From the NCBI RefSeq assembly GCF_000308815.1, contig NZ_BAFX01000031.1:1-61354 (forward strand): DNA of 61,354 nt, written 5' to 3'. This DNA comes from Nocardia concava NBRC 100430 (GTDB taxonomy: Bacteria; Actinomycetota; Actinomycetes; Mycobacteriales; Mycobacteriaceae). Below, piece after piece: positions 40,701 through 48,740 of the stretch; positions within the stretch are counted from its first letter, which is position 1, and each line of letters starts with the position of its first letter. The position numbers and the translations under genes were made by a program. Under the pieces are notes generated by a model. It saw nothing but the letters and a program-made list of their open reading frames with translations, made no database searches and was not told where the DNA came from.

Positions 40701-41399
40701 TCAGTTCGGTTTCACCGCGGTGAGAACGCCGGTCGCGAACGGGCCTTCGCGGAATTCGAGTGCGGTGAAGCCGATTTCGGTGAGCAGATCGCGGTAGCGG
40801 CGCACATCCACCGTGGCCAGCACGTCGCCGTCGTGATCATGCCCGTGGCCCTGCGTGCTGCCCTCGCGGTGTGCGGCCAGGCGTGCCATGGCCTTGATGG
40901 CCATTCCGCGCAGTCCACGGGTGGGATGGGTGTCGGCAAGCAGCAGCCGTCCGCCGGGCCGCAGGATGCGGAAGATGTTGGTCAGCGCGGTCTTTCGCTC
41001 GGACTCCGGAATGTGGTGCATCGCGAAGGTCGAGGTGGCCACGTCGAAGGACGCCTCCGGATAGGTGATGGATTGCGCCGGCACCAGCTCGAAGGTGCAG
41101 GTCGGTGCGGCGTGCGCGGTCGCGTACTCGATCATCGGCCCCGACGCGTCCACGCCGGTCACCCGGCCCTGCGGACCGGCCTGACGAGCCAGCTCGTTCG
41201 CGAGTCTGCCGGGGCCGCAACCGATGTCGATGGCGCGGTCCCCGGGGCGAATGCCGCTGGCGGTGGCGAAATACTGGACCAGCTTGCCGCCCCGGCCCAG
41301 TAGATACACGTCGGTGAGCAGGTTGTAGCGGCGCGGCCAGGTGATGAGGGCGCCCACGGGGCGGGATTCGATATTGGACACTTGCTTGTTCCGGTTCAT
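40701..41399 (-). CDS. Class I SAM-dependent methyltransferase
   Basis: About 232 residues. The SAM-binding loop is A-I-D-I-G-C-G-P-G-R-L-A-N-E-L-A, followed by V-T-G-V-D-A-S-G-P-M-I, F-A-M-H-H-I-P and I-L-R-P-G-G-R-L-L-L-A-D, in the Methyltransf_11 class. The C-terminal part contains a His/Asp stretch (G-H-G-H-D-H-D-G-D) that might bind metal. Starts at 41399, 41408 or 41411 are all possible, as no ribosome binding site is clear. It lies head to head with a TetR gene 18 bp or less away, so the two probably share control. The substrate is unknown. Confidence 0.85.
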   Translation of the reverse strand: MNRNKQVSNIESRPVGALITWPRRYNLLTDVYLLGRGGKLVQYFATASGIRPGDRAIDIGCGPGRLANELARQAGPQGRVTGVDASGPMIEYATAHAAPTCTFELVPAQSITYPEASFDVATSTFAMHHIPESERKTALTNIFRILRPGGRLLLADTHPTRGLRGMAIKAMARLAAHREGSTQGHGHDHDGDVLATVDVRRYRDLLTEIGFTALEFREGPFATGVLTAVKPN

Positions 41400-41405
41400 G
41401 CGATC

Positions 41406-41411
41406 CATCAT
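41406..41411 (+). promoter_or_regulatory. -10-like CATCAT of a leaderless start (tetR)
   Basis: CATCAT ends 6 nt before the ATG at 41418. It overlaps the possible start codons of the divergent methyltransferase gene. Confidence 0.3.
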
Positions 41412-41417
41412 GGGAGA

Positions 41418-42071
41418 ATGGAAAACGCCAGGCCAGGGCCACAATCCGGCGATCTGTACGTTTCCGGACACTCGGACGGAATCCGTCCGGGAACGTCCTC
41501 GGACCGCCGAATCCGCCGCACCCGCATGGCCCTGCATCGCGCGCTCATCGAGCTGATGCAGGAGGGCGCCTACGCGCGGATCACGGTGCAGGACATCATC
41601 GATCGCGCCGATGTCGGCCGGTCCACCTTCTACGCGCACTACCGAGACAAGGATGATCTGCTGCTGGTCAGCTGCCTCGAGCATGTGCGCGGCGAGATCT
41701 CGGCGCAGCTGGCCCGCTTCGACGGCGACCCGCCGCCGCTGGCGCCGATCGAGATCCTGTTCCGCCTGGTCGACAAGTATCCGGACGTTTATCGCCCGCT
41801 GGTCGGCCAGCGGTCGAACGCCACTGTGCTGCGGTCGATTCGGCAGACCTACGCCGAACTGCTCACCGAACACCTGGCGGCGCGCCTCGACCCGGCCGAG
41901 GCCGCGACCACCGTCACTTTTCTGTCCTGGGGGCTCTACGGATTGCTGGAATCGGTCATGGATCCGCGCCAGGAGCTCACCGCCGAGCAGGCCTACCGCC
42001 ACTTCGCGCGGCTATGGGCAGCCGCGGGCCACCCGGCGGAGGGCATCGCGGTCGGCGGCGGTGACCGGTAG
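41418..42071 (+). CDS. TetR-family regulator, likely of the methyltransferase
   Basis: 217 residues. After about 35 loosely structured residues (A-R-P-G-P-Q, G-T-S-S-D-R-R-I-R-R-T) comes the HTH: R-A-L-I-E-L-M-Q-E-G-A-Y-A-R-I-T-V-Q-D-I-I and A-D-V-G-R-S-T-F-Y-A-H-Y-R-D-K-D-D-L-L. The C-terminal domain is of the TetR_C_7-like type with V-D-K-Y-P-D-V-Y-R-P-L. It is head to head with the methyltransferase. The last 60 bp overlap the 3' end of the convergent HNH gene. Confidence 0.88.
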   Translation: MENARPGPQSGDLYVSGHSDGIRPGTSSDRRIRRTRMALHRALIELMQEGAYARITVQDIIDRADVGRSTFYAHYRDKDDLLLVSCLEHVRGEISAQLARFDGDPPPLAPIEILFRLVDKYPDVYRPLVGQRSNATVLRSIRQTYAELLTEHLAARLDPAEAATTVTFLSWGLYGLLESVMDPRQELTAEQAYRHFARLWAAAGHPAEGIAVGGGDR

Positions 42072-42719
42072 GCCGTAGCGGCTGGCGGCCGTCAGATACT
42101 TGCCCGCGTAGAAGCAGTGACCGGCCCGCGCGGGTGGCAGCCAATCGCCCGGTGTGCGATCGCCCTTGTCCTCGTTGGTCTTTCCGTCCACCGCCAGCAG
42201 GTTGTAGTCGACGTCATTGGCGAACCGCACCCGCTGCGCCGGAGGCCACCCGGACGCGCCGAGATCCCACGCGGCCGCCAGCGGATACACGTGATCGATC
42301 TGCACGGCCTTGGCCGCGCCCCGCTCGAAGGCGATGCGCTGCCCCGTGTACGTATCGTTCAACACCCCCGCGACCACCACGCACTCGTCACCGCGCCGAA
42401 AGGTCACCTGCGTGAGCTGCCTGGCCAACACGGCATTGCGGCTGTCGCACCCGTCGTGCCCGCCCGGCCCGTCGTGATCGTCGGTCCACGCGGGCCCGAA
42501 CACACACGCCTGACCATTGCCACACCCGCGCTCGTAACCGCCGGGTCTGGATCGCTTGGGCACGACCCGAACCCCGGCCAGCAACTGCTCGAGCTGTGCG
42601 CGGGTGGGACTGCCCGGCGCCGGTGTCACCTGCCCGATGGATTCGCACCCCGGGACCGCGAGCAGGACGACGACGGAGCCGAGCAGGGAAAGAAGGTGTT
42701 TACCGTCCTTGGGCCACAC
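42012..42719 (-). CDS. Secreted HNH-family nuclease (DUF1524/GmrSD C-terminal type)
   Basis: 235 residues. An N-terminal signal-like helix (L-L-S-L-L-G-S-V-V-V-L-L-A-V-P-G-C) may be a lipoprotein signal, although the Pro at -2 from Cys is unusual. The nuclease core is V-Q-I-D-H-V-Y-P-L-A-A-A-W-D-L-G-A with N-D-V-D-Y-N-L-L-A-V-D-G-K-T-N and D-K-G-D-R-T-P-G-D-W-L-P-P. The D-H-V-x-P-L and N-x-x-x-x-x-x-x-x-N positions fit the beta-beta-alpha-metal active site. There is a Cys-rich middle. Likely an exported nuclease for nutrient DNA or competition. Its end overlaps tetR by 60 bp. Confidence 0.85.
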   Translation of the reverse strand: MWPKDGKHLLSLLGSVVVLLAVPGCESIGQVTPAPGSPTRAQLEQLLAGVRVVPKRSRPGGYERGCGNGQACVFGPAWTDDHDGPGGHDGCDSRNAVLARQLTQVTFRRGDECVVVAGVLNDTYTGQRIAFERGAAKAVQIDHVYPLAAAWDLGASGWPPAQRVRFANDVDYNLLAVDGKTNEDKGDRTPGDWLPPARAGHCFYAGKYLTAASRYGLPVTAADRDALRRVARGCP

Positions 42720-42761
42720 GGTGATACGTGTACCGTGCCCTCCCGCCCGAAGGTGCCGTCA

Positions 42762-42801
42762 AGCGAACTTCGCACCCCCGGACCGGGGTGCGAAGTTCGC
42801 T
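42762..42801. terminator. Perfect 17-bp terminator hairpin
   Basis: AGCGAACTTCGCACCCC (42762-42778) pairs with its exact complement at 42785-42801 around CGGACC. It lies 13 nt past the minus-strand stop at 42814 and ends that transcript before the HNH gene. Confidence 0.85.
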
Positions 42802-42813
42802 GCGGGTTCCCGG

Positions 42814-43176
42814 CTACAGCCAGGCGTGGGCGAGCAGGTCGTCGGCTGCGGTTTCCGAGAGCTGGGGCGGGAAGCGCGTGGCCGCAATGGAATCCACGTG
42901 CGCGCCGTCATGGCCGATGAGCCAGGAGCCGCCCCGCTCCTCGCATTCGGCGATCTTGGCGAAGACGGTGAGCAGGAAGCTGATGGAATCGCGAGGGTCG
43001 GCGGTGCGGGCGAGGCGTTGCGACTCGCCGGGCCGGGACAGATCCAGCCACACCCCGGACTGCCCGTCCAGGCGCATCCCCACGATCTTGGTCGTGTCCA
43101 CGAAGGTGAATTTCCGCCGTTCCCACGGAGTGGTGGGCGTGAAGCTCTGCTCGAGCACTTGGAGCAGAATCGTCAT
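42814..43176 (-). CDS. Hypothetical protein
   Basis: 120 residues, not recognised. GGGAGG lies 8 nt before the ATG at 43176. The sequence suggests a compact alpha/beta protein: M-T-I-L-L-Q-V-L-E-Q-S-F, W-E-R-R-K-F-T-F-V-D, V-W-L-D-L-S-R-P and I-S-F-L-L-T-V-F-A-K-I-A-E-C-E-E, with a Trp/His-rich stretch (S-W-L-I-G-H-D-G-A-H). No signal peptide. Terminated by 42762-42801. The function is unknown. Confidence 0.75.
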   Translation of the reverse strand: MTILLQVLEQSFTPTTPWERRKFTFVDTTKIVGMRLDGQSGVWLDLSRPGESQRLARTADPRDSISFLLTVFAKIAECEERGGSWLIGHDGAHVDSIAATRFPPQLSETAADDLLAHAWL

Positions 43177-43510
43177 CTGCACGGCCTCCCTACGGTCTCG
43201 AAAGGTCCACGGCCCCGGATTGAGTCGCGGATGGATTGTCGGGTGCGCCCCGCAAGGCCGCTGTCCGGGAACAACAAGGTTGTGCACTGGACACAGCCGA
43301 CACCGACCTACGCGGTGACCTGCGGATTTATCCAGTATGTGCCGTATCCGGACAGAAATAAAGAGGCATCCGACTCTCCGGGGCTCTCATGGGCTTCGCC
43401 CCTGAAACCCCACGTCAAGGGGACGGTCCGGGATCGGGGCGGCACGGTGGTCCGACCGCTGCGGGGATGGGTAGCCCGGGGTTGTCGGAGGGGGCTGGTT
43501 GGATGGGCGG
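43177..43510. other. Intergenic region upstream of the SNF2 helicase
   Basis: 334 bp with no credible gene. It contains copy 2 of the GGGGCGAAGCCC repeat (43384-43413) and a short AT-rich run near 43360-43370 (AATAAAGAGG). Promoters of both flanking genes must be here, but none is clear. Confidence 0.4.
43384..43413. repeat. Dispersed hairpin repeat, copy 2
   Basis: The reverse complement of this block matches 28298-28327 at 26 of 30 positions (GGGG-TT-C-GGGGCGAAGCCC-TGAGAG). Its hairpin is GGGC-TTC-GCCC. Unlike copy 1 it lies between divergent genes, so it is not a simple terminator. Confidence 0.55.
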
Positions 43511-46336
43511 ATGCTGCACGGACTGTGGTCTTCGGGGTCGGGATTGGTGCTCTGGCACGATCCGGACGATGCCGTGGCGGCCATTGACGCGCTGAGCGTG
43601 CCGGATCCGCTGGGGTCGATCGTGCAGGCGGCAAAGTGGCGGCATAAAGCCCAGGTCATGGTGGTGGGGCCGTACGGACCGGAGAAGACGCAGGTGAGGG
43701 CGCACGCGTTGGCTCCCGAGACGGCCGCGAAGGTGTTGTTGCAGGAGCTCCCGACACAGCAGGTCGCGGGGGATCTCAGGTTTCTCGGGCACGTGGCGCG
43801 CGGGATCGACCGTTGGGTGCGGGCGGGCCGGATCGTGCCGGAGGTGCGGCGTGATGATGGGGAATGGTGGGTGCGGTGGCGGCTGCTCGGCGGGCAGCGG
43901 CAGCGCGCGTGGCTGGCTGAGTTGGCGGTGGCCATGCCTGCGGCTTTGCAGGTGGCGGGTAAGCCGACCGAGCTGCTCGAGAATCTGATCGCGGAACTGG
44001 CCGATCCCATCGCGCGGATGCGGATCCCGGCACAGGCCGAGGAAGCGGTGCCGCATCCCTTGCTGACCGCGCTGCTCGAGGCCACCGCGCTGGAGACGGG
44101 TTCGCATCGGGTGGCGGCGGTGCTGGAGGACTGGCGGACCAGTCTGACCGCGGACGAGCCGGAACTGGTGTTGCGGCTGCTGGAACCCGACGGGGAGGAC
44201 CTGGGGGAGCTGTGGCGGCTCGAGGTGTGCCTGCGCGCGGAAGGTGAAGCGCCGCAACCGGTTCTGCTGCCGGGTGATCCGCAGCTGATGCGGATCGCGG
44301 GGGAGAAGCTGGCGGCGGCCAAGCAGGCGTACCCGCGGCTGCGGGATCTGCCGGGCGATGCGCGCAGCATGGATCTGTTCCTGCCCACCGAGGTGGTGCT
44401 GGATCTGGTCGCGCACGGGGCCACCGCGCTGCGCGAGACCGGGGCGCGGCTCATGCTGCCGCGAGCCTGGCGGGTGGCGGCGCCGGCCATGAAGCTGAAG
44501 GTGGAGAGCCCGGCCGCCACCGAAACCGCCGTGGGGCTCAAGGGTTTGGTGTCCTTCCGGTGGGAGCTGGCGCTGGGCGACACCGTGCTCTCGGCCGCCG
44601 AGATGGCGCGCATGGTGGAGGCGAAATCGGATCTGGTGCGGCTGCGCGGGGAATGGGTGCAGGCCGATCACCGCATGCTGGCGGCCGCGGCCGACTACGT
44701 CTCGGGGCGCACCGACGAGACCGAGACGACCATTGGCGGGCTGTTCGCGGAGCTGTCCGCGCATCCGGTGATCGGGGTGCCGCTCGAAGAGGTCAGCGCG
44801 ACCGGTTGGGCCGCAGAGCTTTTCGACGGCGAACGGCACACCGAACCGGTGCCGGACCCGGTCGGGTTGAAGGCGCAGCTGCGGCCGTATCAGCAGCGCG
44901 GGCTGGCGTGGCTGGCGACCATGAGCAGGCTGGGCTGCGGTGCGATCCTCGCCGACGATATGGGTCTCGGCAAGACCGTGCAGGTGCTGGCGCTGCTGGT
45001 GCACGAGCGTGAAACGGCCGCTGCGGCAGGTGAATCGGATGGCATCGGCCCTACCTTGCTGGTGTGCCCGATGTCGGTGGTCGGCAACTGGCAGCGCGAG
45101 ACCGAGCGCTTCGCGCCGGACCTGCGGGTGCTGGTGCACCACGGGGCCGGTCGGCTCAGCGGCACGAAATTCGATGCGGTGGTGGCGGATTCGGATCTGG
45201 TGATCACTACGTACGCCCTGCTGGCTCGCGATGTCGAGGAGCTGAAGCGGCAGCAGTGGCAGCGGGTCGCGCTCGACGAGGCGCAGCACATCAAGAACGC
45301 CGCCACTCGGCAGTCCCGGGCGGCGCGGCTGGTTCCGGCGCGACATCGCCTGGCGCTCACCGGAACTCCGGTGGAGAACCGGCTGGAGGAGCTGCGGTCG
45401 ATCCTGGATTTCGCCAATCCGAAGCTGCTGGGGAAGGCGTCGGAGTTCCACTCGCGCTTCGCGGTGCCGATCGAACGCGAGCACGACGAGAACGCGATCA
45501 CCCGGCTGCGGGCCATCACCTCGCCGTTCGTGCTGCGGCGCGTGAAGACCGACCCCGCCGTCATCAGCGACCTGCCCGAGAAGATCGAGATGACGGTGCG
45601 GGCCAACCTCACCGTGGAGCAGGCGGCGCTGTATCAGGCCGTGCTGGACGATATGTCGGCCAAGCTGAAGGCCGCCAAAGGGATGGAGCGCAAGGGCGCG
45701 GTGCTGGCGGCGCTGACCCGGCTCAAGCAGGTGTGCAACCATCCCGCGCACTTCCTCAATGACGGTTCCGGCGTGCTGCGCCGCGGCCATCACCGGTCCG
45801 GGAAGCTCGGCCTGGTGGAGGACATCCTGGAATCGGTGATCGCCGATGGTGAGCGGGCGCTGTTGTTCACCCAGTTCGCCGAGTTCGGGAATCTGATCGG
45901 TCCGTACCTGTCCGAGCGATTCGGCACCGAGGTGCCGTTCCTGCACGGCGGTGTGAGCAAGCAGCGCCGCGACGCCATGGTCACCGGCTTCCAGGAGGAG
46001 AGCGGTCCGCCGCTGATGCTGTTGTCGCTCAAGGCCGGTGGCACGGGACTCAATCTGACCGCCGCCAATCACGTTGTGCACCTGGACCGCTGGTGGAATC
46101 CGGCGGTCGAGAACCAGGCCACCGACCGTGCCTTCCGCATCGGGCAGCGGCGCGACGTGCAGGTCCGCAAGCTGGTGTGCGTGGACACCATCGAGGAGCG
46201 GGTGGACGACATGCTGAAGGGCAAGAGCCAGCTCGCGGATCTGACCGTCGGCACCGGCGAGAACTGGATCACCGAACTCGGCGACGAGGAACTGCGGGCC
46301 CTGTTCGCGCTCGGATCGGAGGCGGTCGGAGAATGA
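43511..46336 (+). CDS. SNF2-family DEAD/DEAH helicase (HelZ-like)
   Basis: About 941 residues. An N-terminal SNF2_assoc-type region (M-L-H-G-L-W-S-S-G-S-G-L-V-L-W) is followed by the ATPase: Walker A in A-D-D-M-G-L-G-K-T (about 480), D-E-A-Q box (about 589), L-T-G-T-P-V-E-N-R, then Helicase_C with F-T-Q-F-A-E-F, S-L-K-A-G-G-T-G-L-N-L-T-A-A and D-R-W-W-N-P-A-V-E-N-Q-A-T-D-R-A-F-R-I-G-Q. It resembles mycobacterial HelZ (Rv2101). ATG 43511 gives the family N-terminus; a TTG at 43499 near GGAGGGGG is the alternative. Coupled to the next gene by an ATGA overlap. Confidence 0.92.
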   Translation: MLHGLWSSGSGLVLWHDPDDAVAAIDALSVPDPLGSIVQAAKWRHKAQVMVVGPYGPEKTQVRAHALAPETAAKVLLQELPTQQVAGDLRFLGHVARGIDRWVRAGRIVPEVRRDDGEWWVRWRLLGGQRQRAWLAELAVAMPAALQVAGKPTELLENLIAELADPIARMRIPAQAEEAVPHPLLTALLEATALETGSHRVAAVLEDWRTSLTADEPELVLRLLEPDGEDLGELWRLEVCLRAEGEAPQPVLLPGDPQLMRIAGEKLAAAKQAYPRLRDLPGDARSMDLFLPTEVVLDLVAHGATALRETGARLMLPRAWRVAAPAMKLKVESPAATETAVGLKGLVSFRWELALGDTVLSAAEMARMVEAKSDLVRLRGEWVQADHRMLAAAADYVSGRTDETETTIGGLFAELSAHPVIGVPLEEVSATGWAAELFDGERHTEPVPDPVGLKAQLRPYQQRGLAWLATMSRLGCGAILADDMGLGKTVQVLALLVHERETAAAAGESDGIGPTLLVCPMSVVGNWQRETERFAPDLRVLVHHGAGRLSGTKFDAVVADSDLVITTYALLARDVEELKRQQWQRVALDEAQHIKNAATRQSRAARLVPARHRLALTGTPVENRLEELRSILDFANPKLLGKASEFHSRFAVPIEREHDENAITRLRAITSPFVLRRVKTDPAVISDLPEKIEMTVRANLTVEQAALYQAVLDDMSAKLKAAKGMERKGAVLAALTRLKQVCNHPAHFLNDGSGVLRRGHHRSGKLGLVEDILESVIADGERALLFTQFAEFGNLIGPYLSERFGTEVPFLHGGVSKQRRDAMVTGFQEESGPPLMLLSLKAGGTGLNLTAANHVVHLDRWWNPAVENQATDRAFRIGQRRDVQVRKLVCVDTIEERVDDMLKGKSQLADLTVGTGENWITELGDEELRALFALGSEAVGE

Positions 46337-47103
46337 ACGACTACATCGACTTCAGCGAGTACGGGAAGCGCCGCCCGGTGCGCGGCGGCGTTCCCGCGCG
46401 CAGCCGCCGTGGCACCGCCTTCGCCCGAACCTGGTGGGGCCGCGCCTTTCTGGAGGCCGTCGAGCACGTCGCCGACGCCGGGCGGCTGGCCCGCGGCCGC
46501 TCCTACGCCCGCACCGGCCAGGTGGTGAACTACCGCCTCGAGCCCGGCATGGTGAGCGCGGAAGTCCAAGGCAGCCAGCCGCGCCCGTTCATCTCGGTGC
46601 TCACCATGCGCCAGCTGCGCGACGACCGCCTCGACGAACTGGTGGGCACGGTCCGCGCCACCCCCGGCATGCTCGGTGAGATCGCGGCCGGGACCTTGCC
46701 CCAGACCCTCGGCCCGCTGCTGCTCCCCACCACCGCATCGGAGCTCGACTTCTCCTGCAGCTGCCCGGATTCCGGCTGGCCGTGCAAGCATGTGGCCGCC
46801 ATCTGCTACGTCATCGCCGAACGCCTCGACGAACACCCCAACGACCTGCTGACCCTGCGCGGCGTGGAACTCGACGACCTCATCGGCAGCGTCCAGCGCG
46901 AGGCCCCCGCGTTGGACACCGCAGACCTCTACGGCAACGACACCGCCCTCCCGAAACTCCCCAAGCCCGAATTCCACCCGGCCCCGGACGATCTCGACGC
47001 CGTCCTGCTCCGCCAGGCCCTCCGCATGACCGCCGAGGACGAGCAGCAGGTGGCCGCCGGCCTCCGCCAGCTCCGGGGGCTTTACCGGTCGCTCGACACG
47101 TAG
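46333..47103 (+). CDS. SWIM zinc-finger protein, partner of the SNF2 helicase
   Basis: 256 residues. The SWIM motif C142-S-C144 then C-K-H (C-x-C-x6-C-x-H) chelates zinc, and the N-terminal region has F-A-R-T-W-W-G-R-A-F-L and G-R-S-Y-A-R-T-G-Q-V-V-N-Y. This arrangement is found encoded beside SNF2 helicases in many actinobacteria. It may bind DNA or protein and direct the ATPase. The start overlaps the helicase stop by 4 bp. A REP-like palindrome lies just after its stop. Confidence 0.9.
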   Translation: MNDYIDFSEYGKRRPVRGGVPARSRRGTAFARTWWGRAFLEAVEHVADAGRLARGRSYARTGQVVNYRLEPGMVSAEVQGSQPRPFISVLTMRQLRDDRLDELVGTVRATPGMLGEIAAGTLPQTLGPLLLPTTASELDFSCSCPDSGWPCKHVAAICYVIAERLDEHPNDLLTLRGVELDDLIGSVQREAPALDTADLYGNDTALPKLPKPEFHPAPDDLDAVLLRQALRMTAEDEQQVAAGLRQLRGLYRSLDT

Positions 47104-47106
47104 CCT

Positions 47107-47197
47107 CGTCATCCCGGCATGCTTTTGGCCGGGATCCACCCGGGCCGTGCTGTCACTGATCGCGTTGGATTCCGGCCAAAAGCGCGCCGGAATGACG
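47107..47197. repeat. REP-like inverted pair, full copy
   Basis: Left arm 47107-47138 and right arm 47166-47197 are 32-bp inverted copies with 4 differences. Each arm holds its own hairpin (ATCCCGGC/GCCGGGAT or ATTCCGGC/GCCGGAAT) around a loop with GCTTTTG. It lies between convergent genes and could also end transcription in both directions. Confidence 0.8.
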
Positions 47198-47204
47198 GGA
47201 TGGC

Positions 47205-48740
47205 TCAGGCCGAGGCGGTGCGGGTCGCGGAGTGATCCGTGGATGGGCGCTTCTCCGTGGAGCCGAAGGTGTAGTCGCGGAGGTCGAAATGGGCTGCGCG
47301 CCAAGCGGCTTCGGGGGTGCTCATGGCGCGGAGGGGGACGTCGCCGTTCTTGTCGAAGTAGTAGCTGTTGGCCAGGGCGCAGCTGTCTTGCCAGAAGACC
47401 TGGGTGCCGCGGCGGGAGAGCATTTCCTGGAAGTAGCGGTCGTTGGCCTCGGGGGTGACCTCGATGTGGGTGGCGGATTGGCGGCGGGCGTGGCGGAGTA
47501 GGCGCAGGATGTGGGTGGTCTGCATTTCGATGAGGGTGAAGTAGGACGCGCCGTTGTAGCCGTAGGGGCCGATGATGGTGAAGAAGTTGGGGAAGCCGGG
47601 GATGCTGACGCCCTCGTAGGCCTGTAGGCGGTGGGTGTCCCACCAGTCCTCGAGGCGGATGCCGCCGCTGCCGTGCAGGTCGAAGGTGGGCATATTGCCG
47701 GATTCCATGACTTTGAAGCCGGTGGCCATGATCAGGACGTCGACCTGGTGGTGGCGGCCGGTGGTGCGCAGGCCGCTGGCGGTGATCTCGGTGATGGGAT
47801 CGGTTTCCAGGGTGACGTTCTCGCGGTTGAAGGTCTTCAGGTAGTCGTTGGAGAACGACGGCCGCTTGCAGCCGAGCGCGTATTTCGGGGTGAGCTTCTC
47901 GCGGATCTCGGGATCCTTCACCTGGTCGCGCAGGTGCGCCAGACCTTGCCGCTCACCGAGTTTCACGATCGGCAGCACCTTGTAATAGTGCGCCGAGAGC
48001 GGGAAGGTGAGCTCCACGAATGCCTGGCTCAGCCAGCGGGTGAGGAACTGCCCGCCCGGCAGGCGCATGAGCGCCCGTGCGGCCGGCGGCATGGGCGCGT
48101 CCGGCCGGGGTAGGCACCAGATCGGAGTGCGCTGGAAGACAACGAGTTCCGACACCTTCGGCGCGATCTCCGGAATGATCTGGATGGCCGACGCCCCGGT
48201 GCCGATGATGCCGACCCGCTTGCCGCGCAGATCGACGTCGTGATCCCAGCGGGCGGTGTGCATGGTGAGGCCCCGGAACCGTTCCGCACCAGGGATATCC
48301 GGCCGCTTGGGCCGGGTCAGCACACCGGTCGCGCCGATCAGGTACCGGCAGGTGAGCTCGTCGCCGTCGGAGGTGTGCAGTCGCCACAGGTGCAAGGCGT
48401 CGTCGAAATCGGCGCGATCGACATTCGTTCCGAACCGGATGCGCGGCCGCAGCCCGTACTTCTTCACGCAGTGCTCGGCATACGCCTTCAGCTCCCGCCC
48501 GGGCGCGTACACCCGTGACCAGGACCGCTGCTTCTCGAACGAGTACTGGTAGCTGAACGACGGAATATCCACCGCGATACCGGGATAGGTGTTCCAATGC
48601 CAGGTCCCGCCCACCCCGTCGGCCTCGTCGATCATGATGAAATCGTCGAATCCCGCCTTGCGCAACGCGATCGCGGTCCCGATTCCCGAGAAGCCCGCGC
48701 CCACAATGACGATCTCATGGTCCACCACAGTGCCGGTCAC
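47205..48740 (-). CDS. Baeyer-Villiger-type flavin monooxygenase
   Basis: 511 residues. The FAD Rossmann loop is V-I-V-G-A-G-F-S-G-I-G, then G-G-T-W-H-W-N-T-Y-P-G. The Baeyer-Villiger fingerprint F-R-G-L-T-M-H-T-A-R-W-D is followed by the NADPH loop G-I-I-G-T-G-A-S-A-I-Q and the A-T-G-F motif. It inserts oxygen into ketones using FAD, NADPH and O2, like EthA and related actinobacterial enzymes. GTG 48740 has GGAGG 7 nt upstream and overlaps the stop of the upstream fragment gene (GTGA). Last gene of a four-gene operon. The substrate is unknown. Confidence 0.92.
   Translation of the reverse strand: MTGTVVDHEIVIVGAGFSGIGTAIALRKAGFDDFIMIDEADGVGGTWHWNTYPGIAVDIPSFSYQYSFEKQRSWSRVYAPGRELKAYAEHCVKKYGLRPRIRFGTNVDRADFDDALHLWRLHTSDGDELTCRYLIGATGVLTRPKRPDIPGAERFRGLTMHTARWDHDVDLRGKRVGIIGTGASAIQIIPEIAPKVSELVVFQRTPIWCLPRPDAPMPPAARALMRLPGGQFLTRWLSQAFVELTFPLSAHYYKVLPIVKLGERQGLAHLRDQVKDPEIREKLTPKYALGCKRPSFSNDYLKTFNRENVTLETDPITEITASGLRTTGRHHQVDVLIMATGFKVMESGNMPTFDLHGSGGIRLEDWWDTHRLQAYEGVSIPGFPNFFTIIGPYGYNGASYFTLIEMQTTHILRLLRHARRQSATHIEVTPEANDRYFQEMLSRRGTQVFWQDSCALANSYYFDKNGDVPLRAMSTPEAAWRAAHFDLRDYTFGSTEKRPSTDHSATRTASA

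Noticed and set aside
42720..43176. Toxin-antitoxin or nuclease-immunity pair from the 120-residue gene and the secreted HNH nuclease
   Set aside because: A perfect 17-bp terminator separates them, the 120-residue protein shows no immunity-family pattern, and the nuclease has an ordinary secretion signal. The idea cannot be supported from this sequence.
43415..46081. 888-codon minus-strand open frame opposite the SNF2 helicase
   Set aside because: Composition is dominated by His, Arg, Gln and Pro, as expected from the reverse of a high-GC gene. The plus-strand gene has every helicase motif.
47107..47197. Possible insertion sequence end or transposon remnant
   Set aside because: No transposase fragment or target duplication; nested hairpins and repeated copies fit a REP-like family better.
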